This document shows positions 11,308 to 19,663 of a stretch of DNA of 36,455 nucleotides, one piece after another (the first letter of the stretch is position 1; every line of letters begins with the position of its first letter). Position numbers and translations under genes: made by a program. Origin of the DNA: Prauserella cavernicola (GTDB lineage: Bacteria > Actinomycetota > Actinomycetes > Mycobacteriales > Pseudonocardiaceae); assembly GCF_016595675.1 (NCBI RefSeq), contig NZ_JAENJH010000017.1:1-36455 (forward strand). The letters run 5' to 3'. A model generated the notes under the pieces. The model had not been told where the DNA came from. It saw nothing but the letters and a program-made list of their open reading frames with translations, and searched no databases.

Positions 11308-11358
11308 CAGCATTCAGAATGAGCCCGCAGGATTTCCGGCGGGGAGAAGGGACTTGAC

Positions 11359-12501
11359 GTGCGGGATCTGGTCGAGATCGGCATGGGGCGTACCGCGCGG
11401 CGGTCGTATGACCTCGACGACATCGACATCGTGCCCTCGCGGCGCACGCGGTCGTCGAAGGTGGTGTCCACCGGCTGGCAGATCGACGCCTACCGGTTCG
11501 ACCTGCCGCTCGTGACGCACCCGACCGACGCGGTGGTCTCGCCGGACACGGCGGTGTCGATCGGCAAGCTCGGCGGGCTCGGCGTGCTCAACGCCGAGGG
11601 CCTGTGGGCCCGGCACGCCGACGCCGAGAGCGTGCTCGCGCGGGTCGTCGCGGCCGCGAAGGACGGCGCGGGCGTCGACGACGTCGTGCAGCTGCTGCAG
11701 GAGCTGCACTCGGCGTCGATCCGGCCCGATCTGCTGACCGAGGCGATCCGCACCGTGCGCGACTCGGGCGTGACCGTCGCGGCGCGGGTGAGCCCGCAGC
11801 ACGCCGCCGAGCTCACCCCGCACCTGCTGTCCGCGGGCGTCGAGCTGCTGGTCGTGCAGGGCACGATCGTCTCGGCCGAGCACGTCACCAAGGACAAGTC
11901 CGAGGACGACCCGCTCAACCTCAAGGACTTCATCGCCGACCTCGACGTGCCGGTGATCGCGGGCGGCGTGAGCGACTACCGCACCGCGATGCACCTGATG
12001 CGCACCGGCGCGGCCGGCGTGATCGTCGGCCACGGCTACACGCCGGGCGTGACCAGCACCGACCGCGTGCTCGGCATCGGCGTTCCGATGGCGACCGCGG
12101 TGATCGACGCCGCGGCGGCGCGCCGTGACTACCTCGACGAGACCGGTGGGCGCTACGTCCACGTGCTCGCCGACGGCGGCATCAGCTGCAGTGGCGACAT
12201 CGCCAAGGCCATCGCCTGCGGTGCTGACGCCGTGATGCTCGGCGCACCGCTGGCCGCCGCCACCGAGGCGCCCGGCAAGGGCCTGTACTGGACGGCCGCC
12301 GCGGCCCACCCGTCGCTGCCGCGCTCGCGCGTGGCTCCCGTGCCGAGCAGGGACGCGGACCTCAAGACGTTGCTGCACGGGCCGTCGTCCGACGCGGAGG
12401 GCGTGGTGAACCTGTTCGGCGCGCTGCGTCGCGCGCTCGCCAAGACCGGGTACTCGGACCTCAAGGAGTTCCAGCGGGTCGGTCTCACCGTCCGTAACTG
12501 A
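11359..12501 (+). CDS. guaB3: GuaB3-family IMP dehydrogenase-like protein
   Basis: An IMPDH/GMP-reductase-fold protein (380 aa) without CBS domains, conserved beside guaB in actinobacteria. The barrel is recognisable ([41 protein letters not shown]). The loop that carries the catalytic Cys in GuaB reads GHGYTPGVTSTDR (224-236) with no cysteine; Thr232 or its neighbour takes that place. Ordinary IMPDH chemistry is therefore doubtful for this copy. GuaB3 proteins of other phyla have been reported active, so the function stays open. The GTG start follows a GAGAAGGGA ribosome site. It probably shares a transcript with guaB. Confidence 0.93.
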   Translation: MRDLVEIGMGRTARRSYDLDDIDIVPSRRTRSSKVVSTGWQIDAYRFDLPLVTHPTDAVVSPDTAVSIGKLGGLGVLNAEGLWARHADAESVLARVVAAAKDGAGVDDVVQLLQELHSASIRPDLLTEAIRTVRDSGVTVAARVSPQHAAELTPHLLSAGVELLVVQGTIVSAEHVTKDKSEDDPLNLKDFIADLDVPVIAGGVSDYRTAMHLMRTGAAGVIVGHGYTPGVTSTDRVLGIGVPMATAVIDAAAARRDYLDETGGRYVHVLADGGISCSGDIAKAIACGADAVMLGAPLAAATEAPGKGLYWTAAAAHPSLPRSRVAPVPSRDADLKTLLHGPSSDAEGVVNLFGALRRALAKTGYSDLKEFQRVGLTVRN

Positions 12502-12521
12502 ACTGGCCAGTAACTTACCCC

Positions 12522-12550
12522 TGGTCAGAAAAGCTCCCCGGAGCTACAGT
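12522..12550 (+). promoter_or_regulatory. Promoter for a leaderless choD-like mRNA
   Basis: TGGTCA (12522-12527) and TACAGT (12545-12550) are 17 bp apart. The -10 ends 7 nt before the GTG start at 12558, so transcription should begin at or next to the start codon. No ribosome site is present at normal spacing. Confidence 0.55.
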
Positions 12551-12557
12551 TTTTGGT

Positions 12558-14282
12558 GTGACTTCGCGTAACACCATCACTGGAGATGGCACGCCGGAGC
12601 CCGACTACGACGTCGTCGTGGTCGGGTCCGGCTTCGGCGGCAGCGTCGCGGCCCTGCGGCTGACCGAGAAGGGCTACCGGGTCGCGGTCATCGAGGCGGG
12701 CAGGCGCTTCGCCGACGACGAGTTCGCCAGGACCTCCTGGGACCTGCGCAGATATCTGTGGGCGCCCGCGCTCGGCTGCTTCGGCATCCAGCGCATCCAC
12801 CTGCTCAAGGACGTCATGGTCCTCGCGGGCGCGGGGGTCGGCGGCGGGTCGCTCGTGTACGCCAACACGCTGTACCGGCCACTCGAGCCGTTCTACGCCG
12901 ACCGGCAGTGGTCGCACATCACCGACTGGCGGGCCGAGCTCGCACCGCACTACGACCAGGCCAGCCGCATGCTCGGGGTCGTCACCAACACGTCGGTGAC
13001 GCCCTCGGACGAGGTGATGCGCAAGGTCGCCGCCGACCTGGGTGTCTCGGAGAGCTACCACCCGACCCCGGTCGGCGTGTACTTCGGAAAGCCTGGCGAG
13101 GACGCCGAGGATCCGTTCTTCGGCGGAGCGGGGCCCGCGCGCACCGGCTGCACCGAGTGCGGTTCCTGCATGACCGGCTGCCGGGTCGGCGCCAAGAACA
13201 CGCTGGTCAAGAACTATCTGTACCTCGCGGAACAGAGCGGGGCGAAGGTCGTGCCGCTCACCACGGTCACCGCCGTGCGGCCCGCGGGCGACGGCTCGTT
13301 CGAGGTCGACCTCCGCAAGACCGGCACCACGTCCCGCCGCTTCCGGCACACGCTCACGGCAGGCCACGTGGTGTTCGCCGCGGGCACCTGGGGCACGCAG
13401 CGGCTGCTGCACGAGATGCGCGACACCGGTGCGCTCCCGCGCCTGTCGCGCCGGCTTGGCGAGCTCAGCCGGACCAACTCGGAGGCCATCATCGGAGCGG
13501 GCCGTCCCGGCGTGGACCCCGAGAACGACTACAGCCGCGGCGTGGCCATCACGTCCTCGATCCACCCCGACGAGTCGACCCACATCGAGCCCGTGCGCTA
13601 CGGCAGGGGCAGCAACGCGATGAGCCTGCTGCAGACCGTCGCCACCGACGGCTCGTCCGAGGTGCCGCGCTGGCGGCAGGCCCTGCGGTTCCTGGCCCGG
13701 CATCCGGTGCAGACGCTGAAGCTGCTCAACGGCTACCGGTGGAGCGAGCGGACGGTGATCCTGCTGGTGATGCAGAGCCTCGACAACTCGATCACCACCT
13801 ACACCCGGCGCGGTCCGTTCGGGCGTAGGAGCTTCACGTCCCGCCAGGGCCACGGCGAGCCCAATCCGACGTTCATCCCGGCCGGGCACGAGGCGAACCT
13901 GCGTACGGCCGAGCACATCGGCGGCATGGCGGGCGGCACGTGGGGTGAGATCTTCGACATCCCGCTCACCGCGCACTTCATCGGCGGTGCGCCCATCGGG
14001 ACCAGCTCCGACGAGGGCGTGATCGACCCGTACCAGCGCGTGCACAACTATCCGAACCTGCACGTCGTCGACGGTGCGGCGATCACGGCGAACCTCGGCG
14101 TGAACCCGTCGCTCACGATCACCGCGCAGGCCGAGCGCGCGTTCTCGTTGTGGCCCAACAAGGGCGAGGCCGACCCTCGCCCCGCGCAGGGCGAGACCTA
14201 CCGGCGGGTGGAGCCGGTCGCGCCGGTCGCCCCGGCGGTCCCGGCCCACGCGCCGGGTGCGCTCACAGCTGCACGCCGGTGA
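12558..14282 (+). CDS. choD: GMC-family FAD oxidoreductase, ChoD-like
   Basis: A flavoprotein of the GMC family (574 aa). It matches mycobacterial ChoD (annotated cholesterol oxidase) in position after guaB3 and in overall sequence. The FAD-binding GxGxxG is GSGFGG (23-28), with the flavin-ring segment GAGVGGGSLVYANTLY (91-106) and the GMC C-terminal block (HVVDGAAITANLGVNPSLTITA). Between them C198, C201, C204 and C208 form CxxCxxCxxxC, a spacing able to hold an Fe-S cluster. The true substrate is uncertain: mycobacterial ChoD is not the main cholesterol oxidase, so a sterol or other alcohol is only inferred. The C-terminal 45 residues are Pro/Ala-rich. The 3' end overlaps the convergent ALDH-like gene by 20 bp. 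Confidence 0.9.
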   Translation: MTSRNTITGDGTPEPDYDVVVVGSGFGGSVAALRLTEKGYRVAVIEAGRRFADDEFARTSWDLRRYLWAPALGCFGIQRIHLLKDVMVLAGAGVGGGSLVYANTLYRPLEPFYADRQWSHITDWRAELAPHYDQASRMLGVVTNTSVTPSDEVMRKVAADLGVSESYHPTPVGVYFGKPGEDAEDPFFGGAGPARTGCTECGSCMTGCRVGAKNTLVKNYLYLAEQSGAKVVPLTTVTAVRPAGDGSFEVDLRKTGTTSRRFRHTLTAGHVVFAAGTWGTQRLLHEMRDTGALPRLSRRLGELSRTNSEAIIGAGRPGVDPENDYSRGVAITSSIHPDESTHIEPVRYGRGSNAMSLLQTVATDGSSEVPRWRQALRFLARHPVQTLKLLNGYRWSERTVILLVMQSLDNSITTYTRRGPFGRRSFTSRQGHGEPNPTFIPAGHEANLRTAEHIGGMAGGTWGEIFDIPLTAHFIGGAPIGTSSDEGVIDPYQRVHNYPNLHVVDGAAITANLGVNPSLTITAQAERAFSLWPNKGEADPRPAQGETYRRVEPVAPVAPAVPAHAPGALTAARR

Positions 14283-15567
14283 GCACCGTGAGGCGCTCGG
14301 TGGTGAACTCGCTGATCGTCGCCCTGACCGAGTCGGGGCGGTAGCCCGCCACGTCGCCGACCACCACGGTGTCGGCGACAAGTTCGGCCGAGGCGCGCAT
14401 CGCGAGCGTCAGGTCGCGCGTGAACACTCCTGCGCGCGTGCCCGCGGCCGCCGCGAACGCGTCCTCCAGCGAGTCGGCGGTCGAGAGCACCAGCACCGGG
14501 CCCGCCACGGTGTCCTCGGGCGCGACCCCGCCGAACAGCGTCGGCTCCGCGGTGATGCCGTCGAGCCCGCCGCCGGTGAGCAGCTTCGCGCCCGCGTGCA
14601 CGGCGTCCTCGAGCCACGCCGCGAGCCGCCGGGCCGCCCTCGGCGTGGCGAGCGGGCCCACGGACACGGCCGGGTCGAACACCCCGCCCGTCGGCTGCGC
14701 GCTCATCGCGTCGGTCAGTCGCGCGGTGAACTCCTCGGCGATCGCCGACTCGACGACCACGCGGCGCACGGCGTAGGGGCTCTGTCCCGCTTCCCTGGTC
14801 GCCGAGGCCGCGACGCGTGCGGCGGCGTCGCCGAGGTCGGTCCAGTCGGCGAGCACCAGCGCCGTCGCGCTGCCCTCGGCGCCCGAGTAGTGCACCGCGA
14901 ACCGGGGGTCGGCGGACAGCTTCTCGGCGGTCTCGAGCGGCAGCACCGAGAAGGAGCCCGTCGGCAGCCGCGCCCCCGCGAGCACCTCGCCGAGCGCGAG
15001 GGCCGACAGTGGCGCGCGCGGGTCGGGCACGAGCACGACGGGTGCGCCTGCGGCGAGCGCGGCGGCCGTCGTGTGCACGGCGACGCCGAGCGGGCTGTGG
15101 GCGGGCACGGTACCGAGCACGATCCCCTTCGGGGCGCGGCGCACGAGGCCCATCCGCTGTTCCCCGGCCGGGTCGGCGTCGAGCCGGTTCAGCGCGCCCT
15201 CGGAGGCCGCCGCCTCCCGTGCGGCGGACCGCAGCGCCGAGACGGCGTCGGCTACCTCGGTCTCGGCCCACCGCAGTGGCTTTCCACACTCCGCGGTGAT
15301 CAGCTCGGCGAGCTCGTCACCGCGGGCGGCGAGCCGCTCGGCCACGTCGCGCAGCATCGTGGCTCGCGTGTGCGCGGGGGTGCGGCGCAGGGCCGCCGCG
15401 ACGGCGACGGCCGCGCCGAGGGCGTGTTCGACCTGGTCGGAGTCCGGCAACGTCACGGTGGCGACCTCGGTGTCGTCGCCGGGGTGCGTGACGGCGAACG
15501 TGCTGGCACCGTGCTCCGCGCTGCCTGCGATCCAGGCCGCTCGCGGCTGCGGTGTGATGGCGTCCAT
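14263..15567 (-). CDS. Aldehyde-dehydrogenase-fold protein lacking catalytic residues
   Basis: The protein (434 aa) follows the ALDH fold along its length but is shorter than the usual 480-500. Active-site positions are changed. The PWNxP that supplies the oxyanion Asn reads VPAHSP (154-159). The NAD-binding KP region reads PDPRAP. The segment with the general-base Glu (ELGG) is deleted or replaced around residues 236-258. The GQxC catalytic motif reads GQSP (261-264), with Pro for the nucleophilic Cys. A normal aldehyde oxidation is not expected, so it is probably a pseudoenzyme with a structural or regulatory role. The frame is intact and codon use is normal, so it is not a decaying gene. 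It is convergent with choD (20-bp overlap) and divergent from guaA. Confidence 0.85.
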   Translation of the reverse strand: MDAITPQPRAAWIAGSAEHGASTFAVTHPGDDTEVATVTLPDSDQVEHALGAAVAVAAALRRTPAHTRATMLRDVAERLAARGDELAELITAECGKPLRWAETEVADAVSALRSAAREAAASEGALNRLDADPAGEQRMGLVRRAPKGIVLGTVPAHSPLGVAVHTTAAALAAGAPVVLVPDPRAPLSALALGEVLAGARLPTGSFSVLPLETAEKLSADPRFAVHYSGAEGSATALVLADWTDLGDAAARVAASATREAGQSPYAVRRVVVESAIAEEFTARLTDAMSAQPTGGVFDPAVSVGPLATPRAARRLAAWLEDAVHAGAKLLTGGGLDGITAEPTLFGGVAPEDTVAGPVLVLSTADSLEDAFAAAAGTRAGVFTRDLTLAMRASAELVADTVVVGDVAGYRPDSVRATISEFTTERLTVLTGVQL

Positions 15568-15660
15568 AGTGCAGCACCGTATCGGCCACCTGCGCTCAGC
15601 GCCGGGCAGCTCACCTGCGACGATGAAGACGCCCGTTCGTGAATGCCAGGAGGTCCGGCA

Positions 15661-17205
15661 GTGGCAGAAGGTCCAGTGCTCGTCGTGGACTACGGAGCCC
15701 AGTACGCGCAGCTCATCGCCAGGCGAGTCCGCGAGGCACAGGTGTACTCGGAGGTCGTTCCGCACACGACCTCGGTCGAGCAGATGCTGGAGCGCAAGCC
15801 GGCCGCGATCGTCCTGTCCGGCGGCCCGTCCAGCGTCTACGCCGACAGCGCCCCGAGAGTCGATCCCGCGCTGTTCGACGCGGGTGTGCCGGTGTTCGGC
15901 ATCTGCTACGGCTTCCAGGCGATGGCGCAGGCGCTCGGCGGCGACGTCGAGCACACCGGCACGCGTGAGTACGGCCGCACGGAGCTGGGTGTCAGCGGCG
16001 GCGCTCTGCACGAGGAGCTGCCCGCGCGGCACCCGGTGTGGATGAGCCACGGCGACTGCGTCACCAAGGCGCCGGAGGGCTTCTCGGTCACGGCGTCCAG
16101 CGAGGGCGCGCCGGTGGCCGGGTTCGAGGACGTCGAGCGCCGCTTCGCCGGAGTGCAGTACCACCCCGAGGTCGCGCACTCGCCGCACGGCCAGGAGGTG
16201 CTCCGCCGCTTCCTGCACGACATCGCAGGCATCCGTCCGCAGTGGACCACGGCGTCCATTGTGGACGACCAGGTGGCGCGGGTGCGGGCGCAGATCGGCG
16301 ACGGTCACGCGATCTGCGCGCTGTCGGGCGGAGTGGACTCCGCCGTCGCGGCCACGCTCGTGCAGCGGGCGATCGGCGAGCGGCTGACGTGCGTCTTCGT
16401 CGACCACGGTCTGCTGCGTGCGGGCGAGCGCGCTCAGGTGGAGCGCGACTTCGTGGCCGCCACGGGCGTCAAGCTCGTCACGGTCGACGCGAGGGAGCGG
16501 TTCCTGTCCGCGCTCTCCGGGGTCACCGACCCCGAGGAGAAGCGCAAGATCATCGGCCGGGAGTTCATCCGCGTCTTCGAGCAGTCCGCCCGCGACCTCA
16601 AGGCCAGCGGTGACGCTGAGTTCCTCGTGCAGGGCACGCTCTACCCCGACGTCGTCGAGTCCGGCGGCGGCACCGGCGCCTCGAACATCAAGAGCCACCA
16701 CAACGTCGGCGGGCTGCCCGACGACCTGCAGTTCTCGCTCGTGGAGCCGTTGCGGCTGCTGTTCAAGGACGAGGTCCGCCGCGTCGGGCTCGAACTCGGC
16801 CTGCCCGAGACGATCGTGCACCGCCAGCCGTTCCCCGGCCCCGGTCTTGGGATCCGCATCATCGGCGAGGTCACGGCCGACCGGCTCGAGACGTTGCGCG
16901 CCGCCGACTCGATCGCGCGCGAGGAACTCACCGCGGCCGGGCTGGACCGCGACATCTGGCAGTGCCCCGTGGTGCTGCTCGCCGACGTGCGCAGTGTCGG
17001 AGTGCAGGGCGACGGCCGCACCTACGGCCATCCCGTGGTGTTGCGCCCGGTTTCGAGCGAAGACGCCATGACGGCGGACTGGACCCGGCTACCCTATGAC
17101 GTGCTCGAGCGCATCTCGACGAGGATCACGAACGAGGTCGCGGAGGTGAACCGGGTCGTGCTCGACGTGACGAGCAAGCCGCCGGGCACCATCGAGTGGG
17201 AGTGA
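15661..17205 (+). CDS. guaA: GMP synthase (glutamine-hydrolysing)
   Basis: Converts XMP to GMP using ATP and glutamine, the last step of GMP synthesis (514 aa). The class I glutamine amidotransferase domain has Cys82 in GICYGFQ and the His168/Glu170 pair in YHPEV. The ATP pyrophosphatase domain has the P-loop SGGVDS at 222-227. The C-terminal dimerisation domain ends in the family signature KPPGTIEWE. The GTG at 15661 is chosen because AGGAGG (15648-15653) lies 7 nt upstream; an in-frame ATG at 15643 would place that site inside the gene. It is separated from guaB/guaB3 by choD and the divergent ALDH-like gene. The GIDE gene follows after 30 nt, probably in the same transcript. Confidence 0.98.
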   Translation: MAEGPVLVVDYGAQYAQLIARRVREAQVYSEVVPHTTSVEQMLERKPAAIVLSGGPSSVYADSAPRVDPALFDAGVPVFGICYGFQAMAQALGGDVEHTGTREYGRTELGVSGGALHEELPARHPVWMSHGDCVTKAPEGFSVTASSEGAPVAGFEDVERRFAGVQYHPEVAHSPHGQEVLRRFLHDIAGIRPQWTTASIVDDQVARVRAQIGDGHAICALSGGVDSAVAATLVQRAIGERLTCVFVDHGLLRAGERAQVERDFVAATGVKLVTVDARERFLSALSGVTDPEEKRKIIGREFIRVFEQSARDLKASGDAEFLVQGTLYPDVVESGGGTGASNIKSHHNVGGLPDDLQFSLVEPLRLLFKDEVRRVGLELGLPETIVHRQPFPGPGLGIRIIGEVTADRLETLRAADSIAREELTAAGLDRDIWQCPVVLLADVRSVGVQGDGRTYGHPVVLRPVSSEDAMTADWTRLPYDVLERISTRITNEVAEVNRVVLDVTSKPPGTIEWE

Positions 17206-17235
17206 CAGCGAAGCCGAACTGGGGGTAACCGGGTC

Positions 17236-18021
17236 ATGTGGATCGTAGGCGCGCTGCTCGTCGTGGCCGCCGTCGCCGGATTCTTCTGGATGCGGCACAC
17301 GAAGAGCGAACTGCACGCGATGATCGGCACCGAGACCCTCTCGATTCCCGAGCTGGAACGGCTTCGCGGCATCTCCGACGAGCTCGGCGCCAAGGGCGGT
17401 TTCCGCAAGACGGCCGAGGTCGTGGGCGCCGCCCACGCCCGGCCGGAGGGGCTGCTCACGTCGGAGCTGTCGAAGACCGAGTGCGTCTGGTACCGGTTCC
17501 AGGTCGAGCGGCAGTACGAGACGGTCGAGTACCGCGACGGCAAGCGGTACCGCACCAAGCGCACCGAACAGGTCGCCTCGCACACGTCGTGGGAGGGCTA
17601 CGCGGTCGTCGATCAGGAGGGCCGCACCCTCGGCGTGGACCCCAACGGGACCAAGCCCGACGCCGTGGAGCAGACGGTCAACCGGTTCGAGCCGTACCGG
17701 GGCAACGGCGGCTCGGTGGAGGTGTTCGGCTTCAAGCTGCCGCAGTTCGTGCTCGGCAGCGGCAGCACCACCATCGGCTACCAGTACAAGGAGTGGGTCA
17801 TCCGCCCGGGGCGGCGGCTCTACATCCTCGGCGAGGTACACGACAAGATCGGCCCGCTGGTGATCAGCAAGCCCGAGAACGGCGGCCACTACCTCGTCTC
17901 GACCCGTACCGAGCAGGAGCTGCGCGACGACCGCGTGCAGCGGCACAAGTTCCTGTCCATCGGGGTCATCGCGGGCACGCTGATCGGCATCGTGCTCGTC
18001 GTCGCCGACATCGTCACCTAG
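17236..18021 (+). CDS. GIDE-domain membrane protein
   Basis: A two-pass membrane protein (261 aa): an N-terminal helix at 2-18 and a C-terminal helix at about 241-260 flank a soluble domain of about 220 residues. That domain has the features of the GIDE/BAM domain: an early bundle, then ECVWYRFQVER, a strand-rich core, and LYILGEVHDKIG near residue 200. In eukaryotes it is found in the mitochondrial/chloroplast E3 ligases MULAN and SP1, where it is joined to a RING finger; there is no RING here. The bacterial function is unknown. The ATG start has a GGGGGT ribosome site. It sits 30 nt after guaA and faces the PspC cluster, so an envelope role is plausible but only inferred. Confidence 0.85.
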   Translation: MWIVGALLVVAAVAGFFWMRHTKSELHAMIGTETLSIPELERLRGISDELGAKGGFRKTAEVVGAAHARPEGLLTSELSKTECVWYRFQVERQYETVEYRDGKRYRTKRTEQVASHTSWEGYAVVDQEGRTLGVDPNGTKPDAVEQTVNRFEPYRGNGGSVEVFGFKLPQFVLGSGSTTIGYQYKEWVIRPGRRLYILGEVHDKIGPLVISKPENGGHYLVSTRTEQELRDDRVQRHKFLSIGVIAGTLIGIVLVVADIVT

Positions 18022-18036
18022 TACCCGCACACAGAA

Positions 18037-18072
18037 AACGGGCCGGGTGGAGTGGCTGCCACCCGGCCCGTT
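18037..18072. terminator. Bidirectional terminator
   Basis: A perfect 14-bp stem (18037-18050 with 18059-18072) with an 8-nt loop. AAA lies before it and a short T-containing tail after, between the convergent GIDE and small membrane protein genes. Confidence 0.9.
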
Positions 18073-18084
18073 CTCGTCGTCGCG

Positions 18085-18312
18085 TCAGTCCCGGTTGCGT
18101 CCCGGTCGCATCGAGGCCACCAGCATCAGCGTGCCCACCAGCACCGCCCCTCCCGCGAGCACCCAGCGCATGTCCACCGACGGGAACCAGTTGTGGCCGT
18201 CGGAGAGGACGTAGGCCGAGACCAGCAGGGTCGCGATCCCGGCGAGCATGGCGAACACGTCCACGCCCGTCCTGCCGCACCGCTGCGCGGTCTGCTTCTC
18301 CTGCTCAGCCAC
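18085..18312 (-). CDS. Small two-helix membrane protein
   Basis: A 75-aa protein of unknown function. After a polar N-terminus (AEQEKQTAQRCGRTG) there are two hydrophobic helices (about 18-36 and 49-66), then a basic end (MRPGRNRD). The GTG at 18312 is chosen because GGAGG lies 6 nt upstream. The start codon overlaps the 3' end of the PspC gene by 8 bp, so translation is probably coupled. It is likely a partner of the PspC-type protein in the membrane. Confidence 0.8.
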   Translation of the reverse strand: MAEQEKQTAQRCGRTGVDVFAMLAGIATLLVSAYVLSDGHNWFPSVDMRWVLAGGAVLVGTLMLVASMRPGRNRD

Positions 18313-19561
18313 GGGACACCTCCAGGTTTCCTGCTCCGGACTCGACGTGCAGAGTGATGCGCTGGCCACCGGTACCGTCCGGTCCGGTGTCGAAGCCCCG
18401 CAGCTCCCCGTTGCCGACCCCGGACTGCGTGCGGCCGAAGCAGTCGACGTTGCCCGCCGTCGCGTCGCAGACGTAGGTGACGTCGGCGGTGCGCGGCACG
18501 ATCACCTCGACGTTGCCCGCGCCGTTGCGCACGGTGGTCTCGATCGGCGTGCTCGACTCCGGCACTTCCCTCAGGTCGAGCTCGACCAGCCCGGCGGTGC
18601 GCTCGTAGCTCGGCAGCACCTCCTCGGCAGAGGTGGGCGTGGCCTTCAGGTTGCCGAGGCCACCGCCGAAGTGGTCGAACGGCACCGTGGTGAAGAACAG
18701 CGCCGCCGCCGCCAGCGGTGCGGCGAGCCAGACGAGCCCGCGGACGCCGCCGAGGAACGAGCCCGCGACGAGTCCCGTGCCGAGCACGCCCAGCACCAGG
18801 CCGAGCACGTGTGCCGCCGTGAACCAGCCGCCGACGCTCGCCGCGAGCGCGGCACCGACACCGCCGACGACCAGCGCCACGGCCAGCGTCACCAGGCCGA
18901 CCTTCGACTTGCGCCGAGGCGGCGGCGGGGGAGCGGGCGGCTCGGGAGCGGGGGCGGGCGAGGGCAGGTCCCACGCCAGCGGTGCCGCACCCAGCGGGTC
19001 CCACGAGCCCGCCCACGTCGTCGGCTCCTGAGTCGTGATGGGCGAGTAGCCGTAGGCCGCGGTGCCGACGGAGTCGTAGGTGCTCGCCGCGGTGGCGGTC
19101 GCTGCGGGCCGGTTCAGGTGCCCCCGGCTGCGGTGCAGCAGGTACACACCGGTGACGACCAGCGCGAGCCCGATGAAGCCGCCGCCGTCGAACCAGTTGC
19201 CCGCGAACGTCCAGGTCAGCGAGGGCACCAGGATGATGCACAGCACCAGCGCGAAGCCCTTCGACACCGAGCTGCGGCCCTTGCCGGCCAGATGCTCGAA
19301 GCCGGAGACCTCGTCGTCCTCGCCGGGCAGGAACAGCCAGCCCAGCAGGTACAGCGTCAGCCCGACGCCGCCGAAGATCGTGAGGGCGACCAGGACCACC
19401 CTGATCACCACGGGATCGATGCCGTAGCGGTTGCCGATGGCCGCCGCCACGCCCGCCAGCTTGCGGCCCTGGTGCGGCCGCCGCGGCCTGCTCTTCCAGA
19501 AGTCCTTCACCGTTGCCTCGAAGCTGTCGATGTGCCCCGAGGCGTTCGTCGCGCCACTCAT
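18305..19561 (-). CDS. PspC-domain membrane protein with LiaF-like C-terminal domain
   Basis: A predicted envelope-stress protein (418 aa). The PspC domain (26-85, RKLAGVAAAIGNRYGID then a membrane helix) is followed by two helices near 100-145, a Pro-rich linker (about 200-220) and four more helices (about 222-300). It ends in an extracytoplasmic beta-rich domain (about 325-418, with IETTVRNGAGNVEVIVP and LHVESGAGNLEVSRG) like the C-terminus of LiaF/toastrack proteins. Such proteins sense or modulate cell-envelope damage. It is divergent from a PspC-type sensor kinase and response regulator (103 bp between starts), so one circuit is inferred. The ATG at 19561 has a weak ribosome site. Confidence 0.88.
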   Translation of the reverse strand: MSGATNASGHIDSFEATVKDFWKSRPRRPHQGRKLAGVAAAIGNRYGIDPVVIRVVLVALTIFGGVGLTLYLLGWLFLPGEDDEVSGFEHLAGKGRSSVSKGFALVLCIILVPSLTWTFAGNWFDGGGFIGLALVVTGVYLLHRSRGHLNRPAATATAASTYDSVGTAAYGYSPITTQEPTTWAGSWDPLGAAPLAWDLPSPAPAPEPPAPPPPPRRKSKVGLVTLAVALVVGGVGAALAASVGGWFTAAHVLGLVLGVLGTGLVAGSFLGGVRGLVWLAAPLAAAALFFTTVPFDHFGGGLGNLKATPTSAEEVLPSYERTAGLVELDLREVPESSTPIETTVRNGAGNVEVIVPRTADVTYVCDATAGNVDCFGRTQSGVGNGELRGFDTGPDGTGGQRITLHVESGAGNLEVSRG

Positions 19562-19663
19562 GACACAGAGAATGCGGGTAGCGGGCCGTGGCGCGCATCG
19601 GGGAAGACCCCTGAAACTCCACGGGCGAGGTCAGGGTGGGGGATCGGGTCAGGGGTTTCCCTG

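Noticed and set aside
14263-17031. A single open frame of 922 codons on the minus strand, suggesting a giant fusion protein
   Set aside because: Only the C-terminal 434 codons (from 15567) resemble a family (ALDH). The rest is antisense to guaA and reads as low-complexity GC-rich sequence.
18248-19663. N-terminal extension of the PspC kinase frame by more than 450 codons
   Set aside because: It is antisense to the PspC/LiaF-like gene. The ribosome site and homology begin at 19664.
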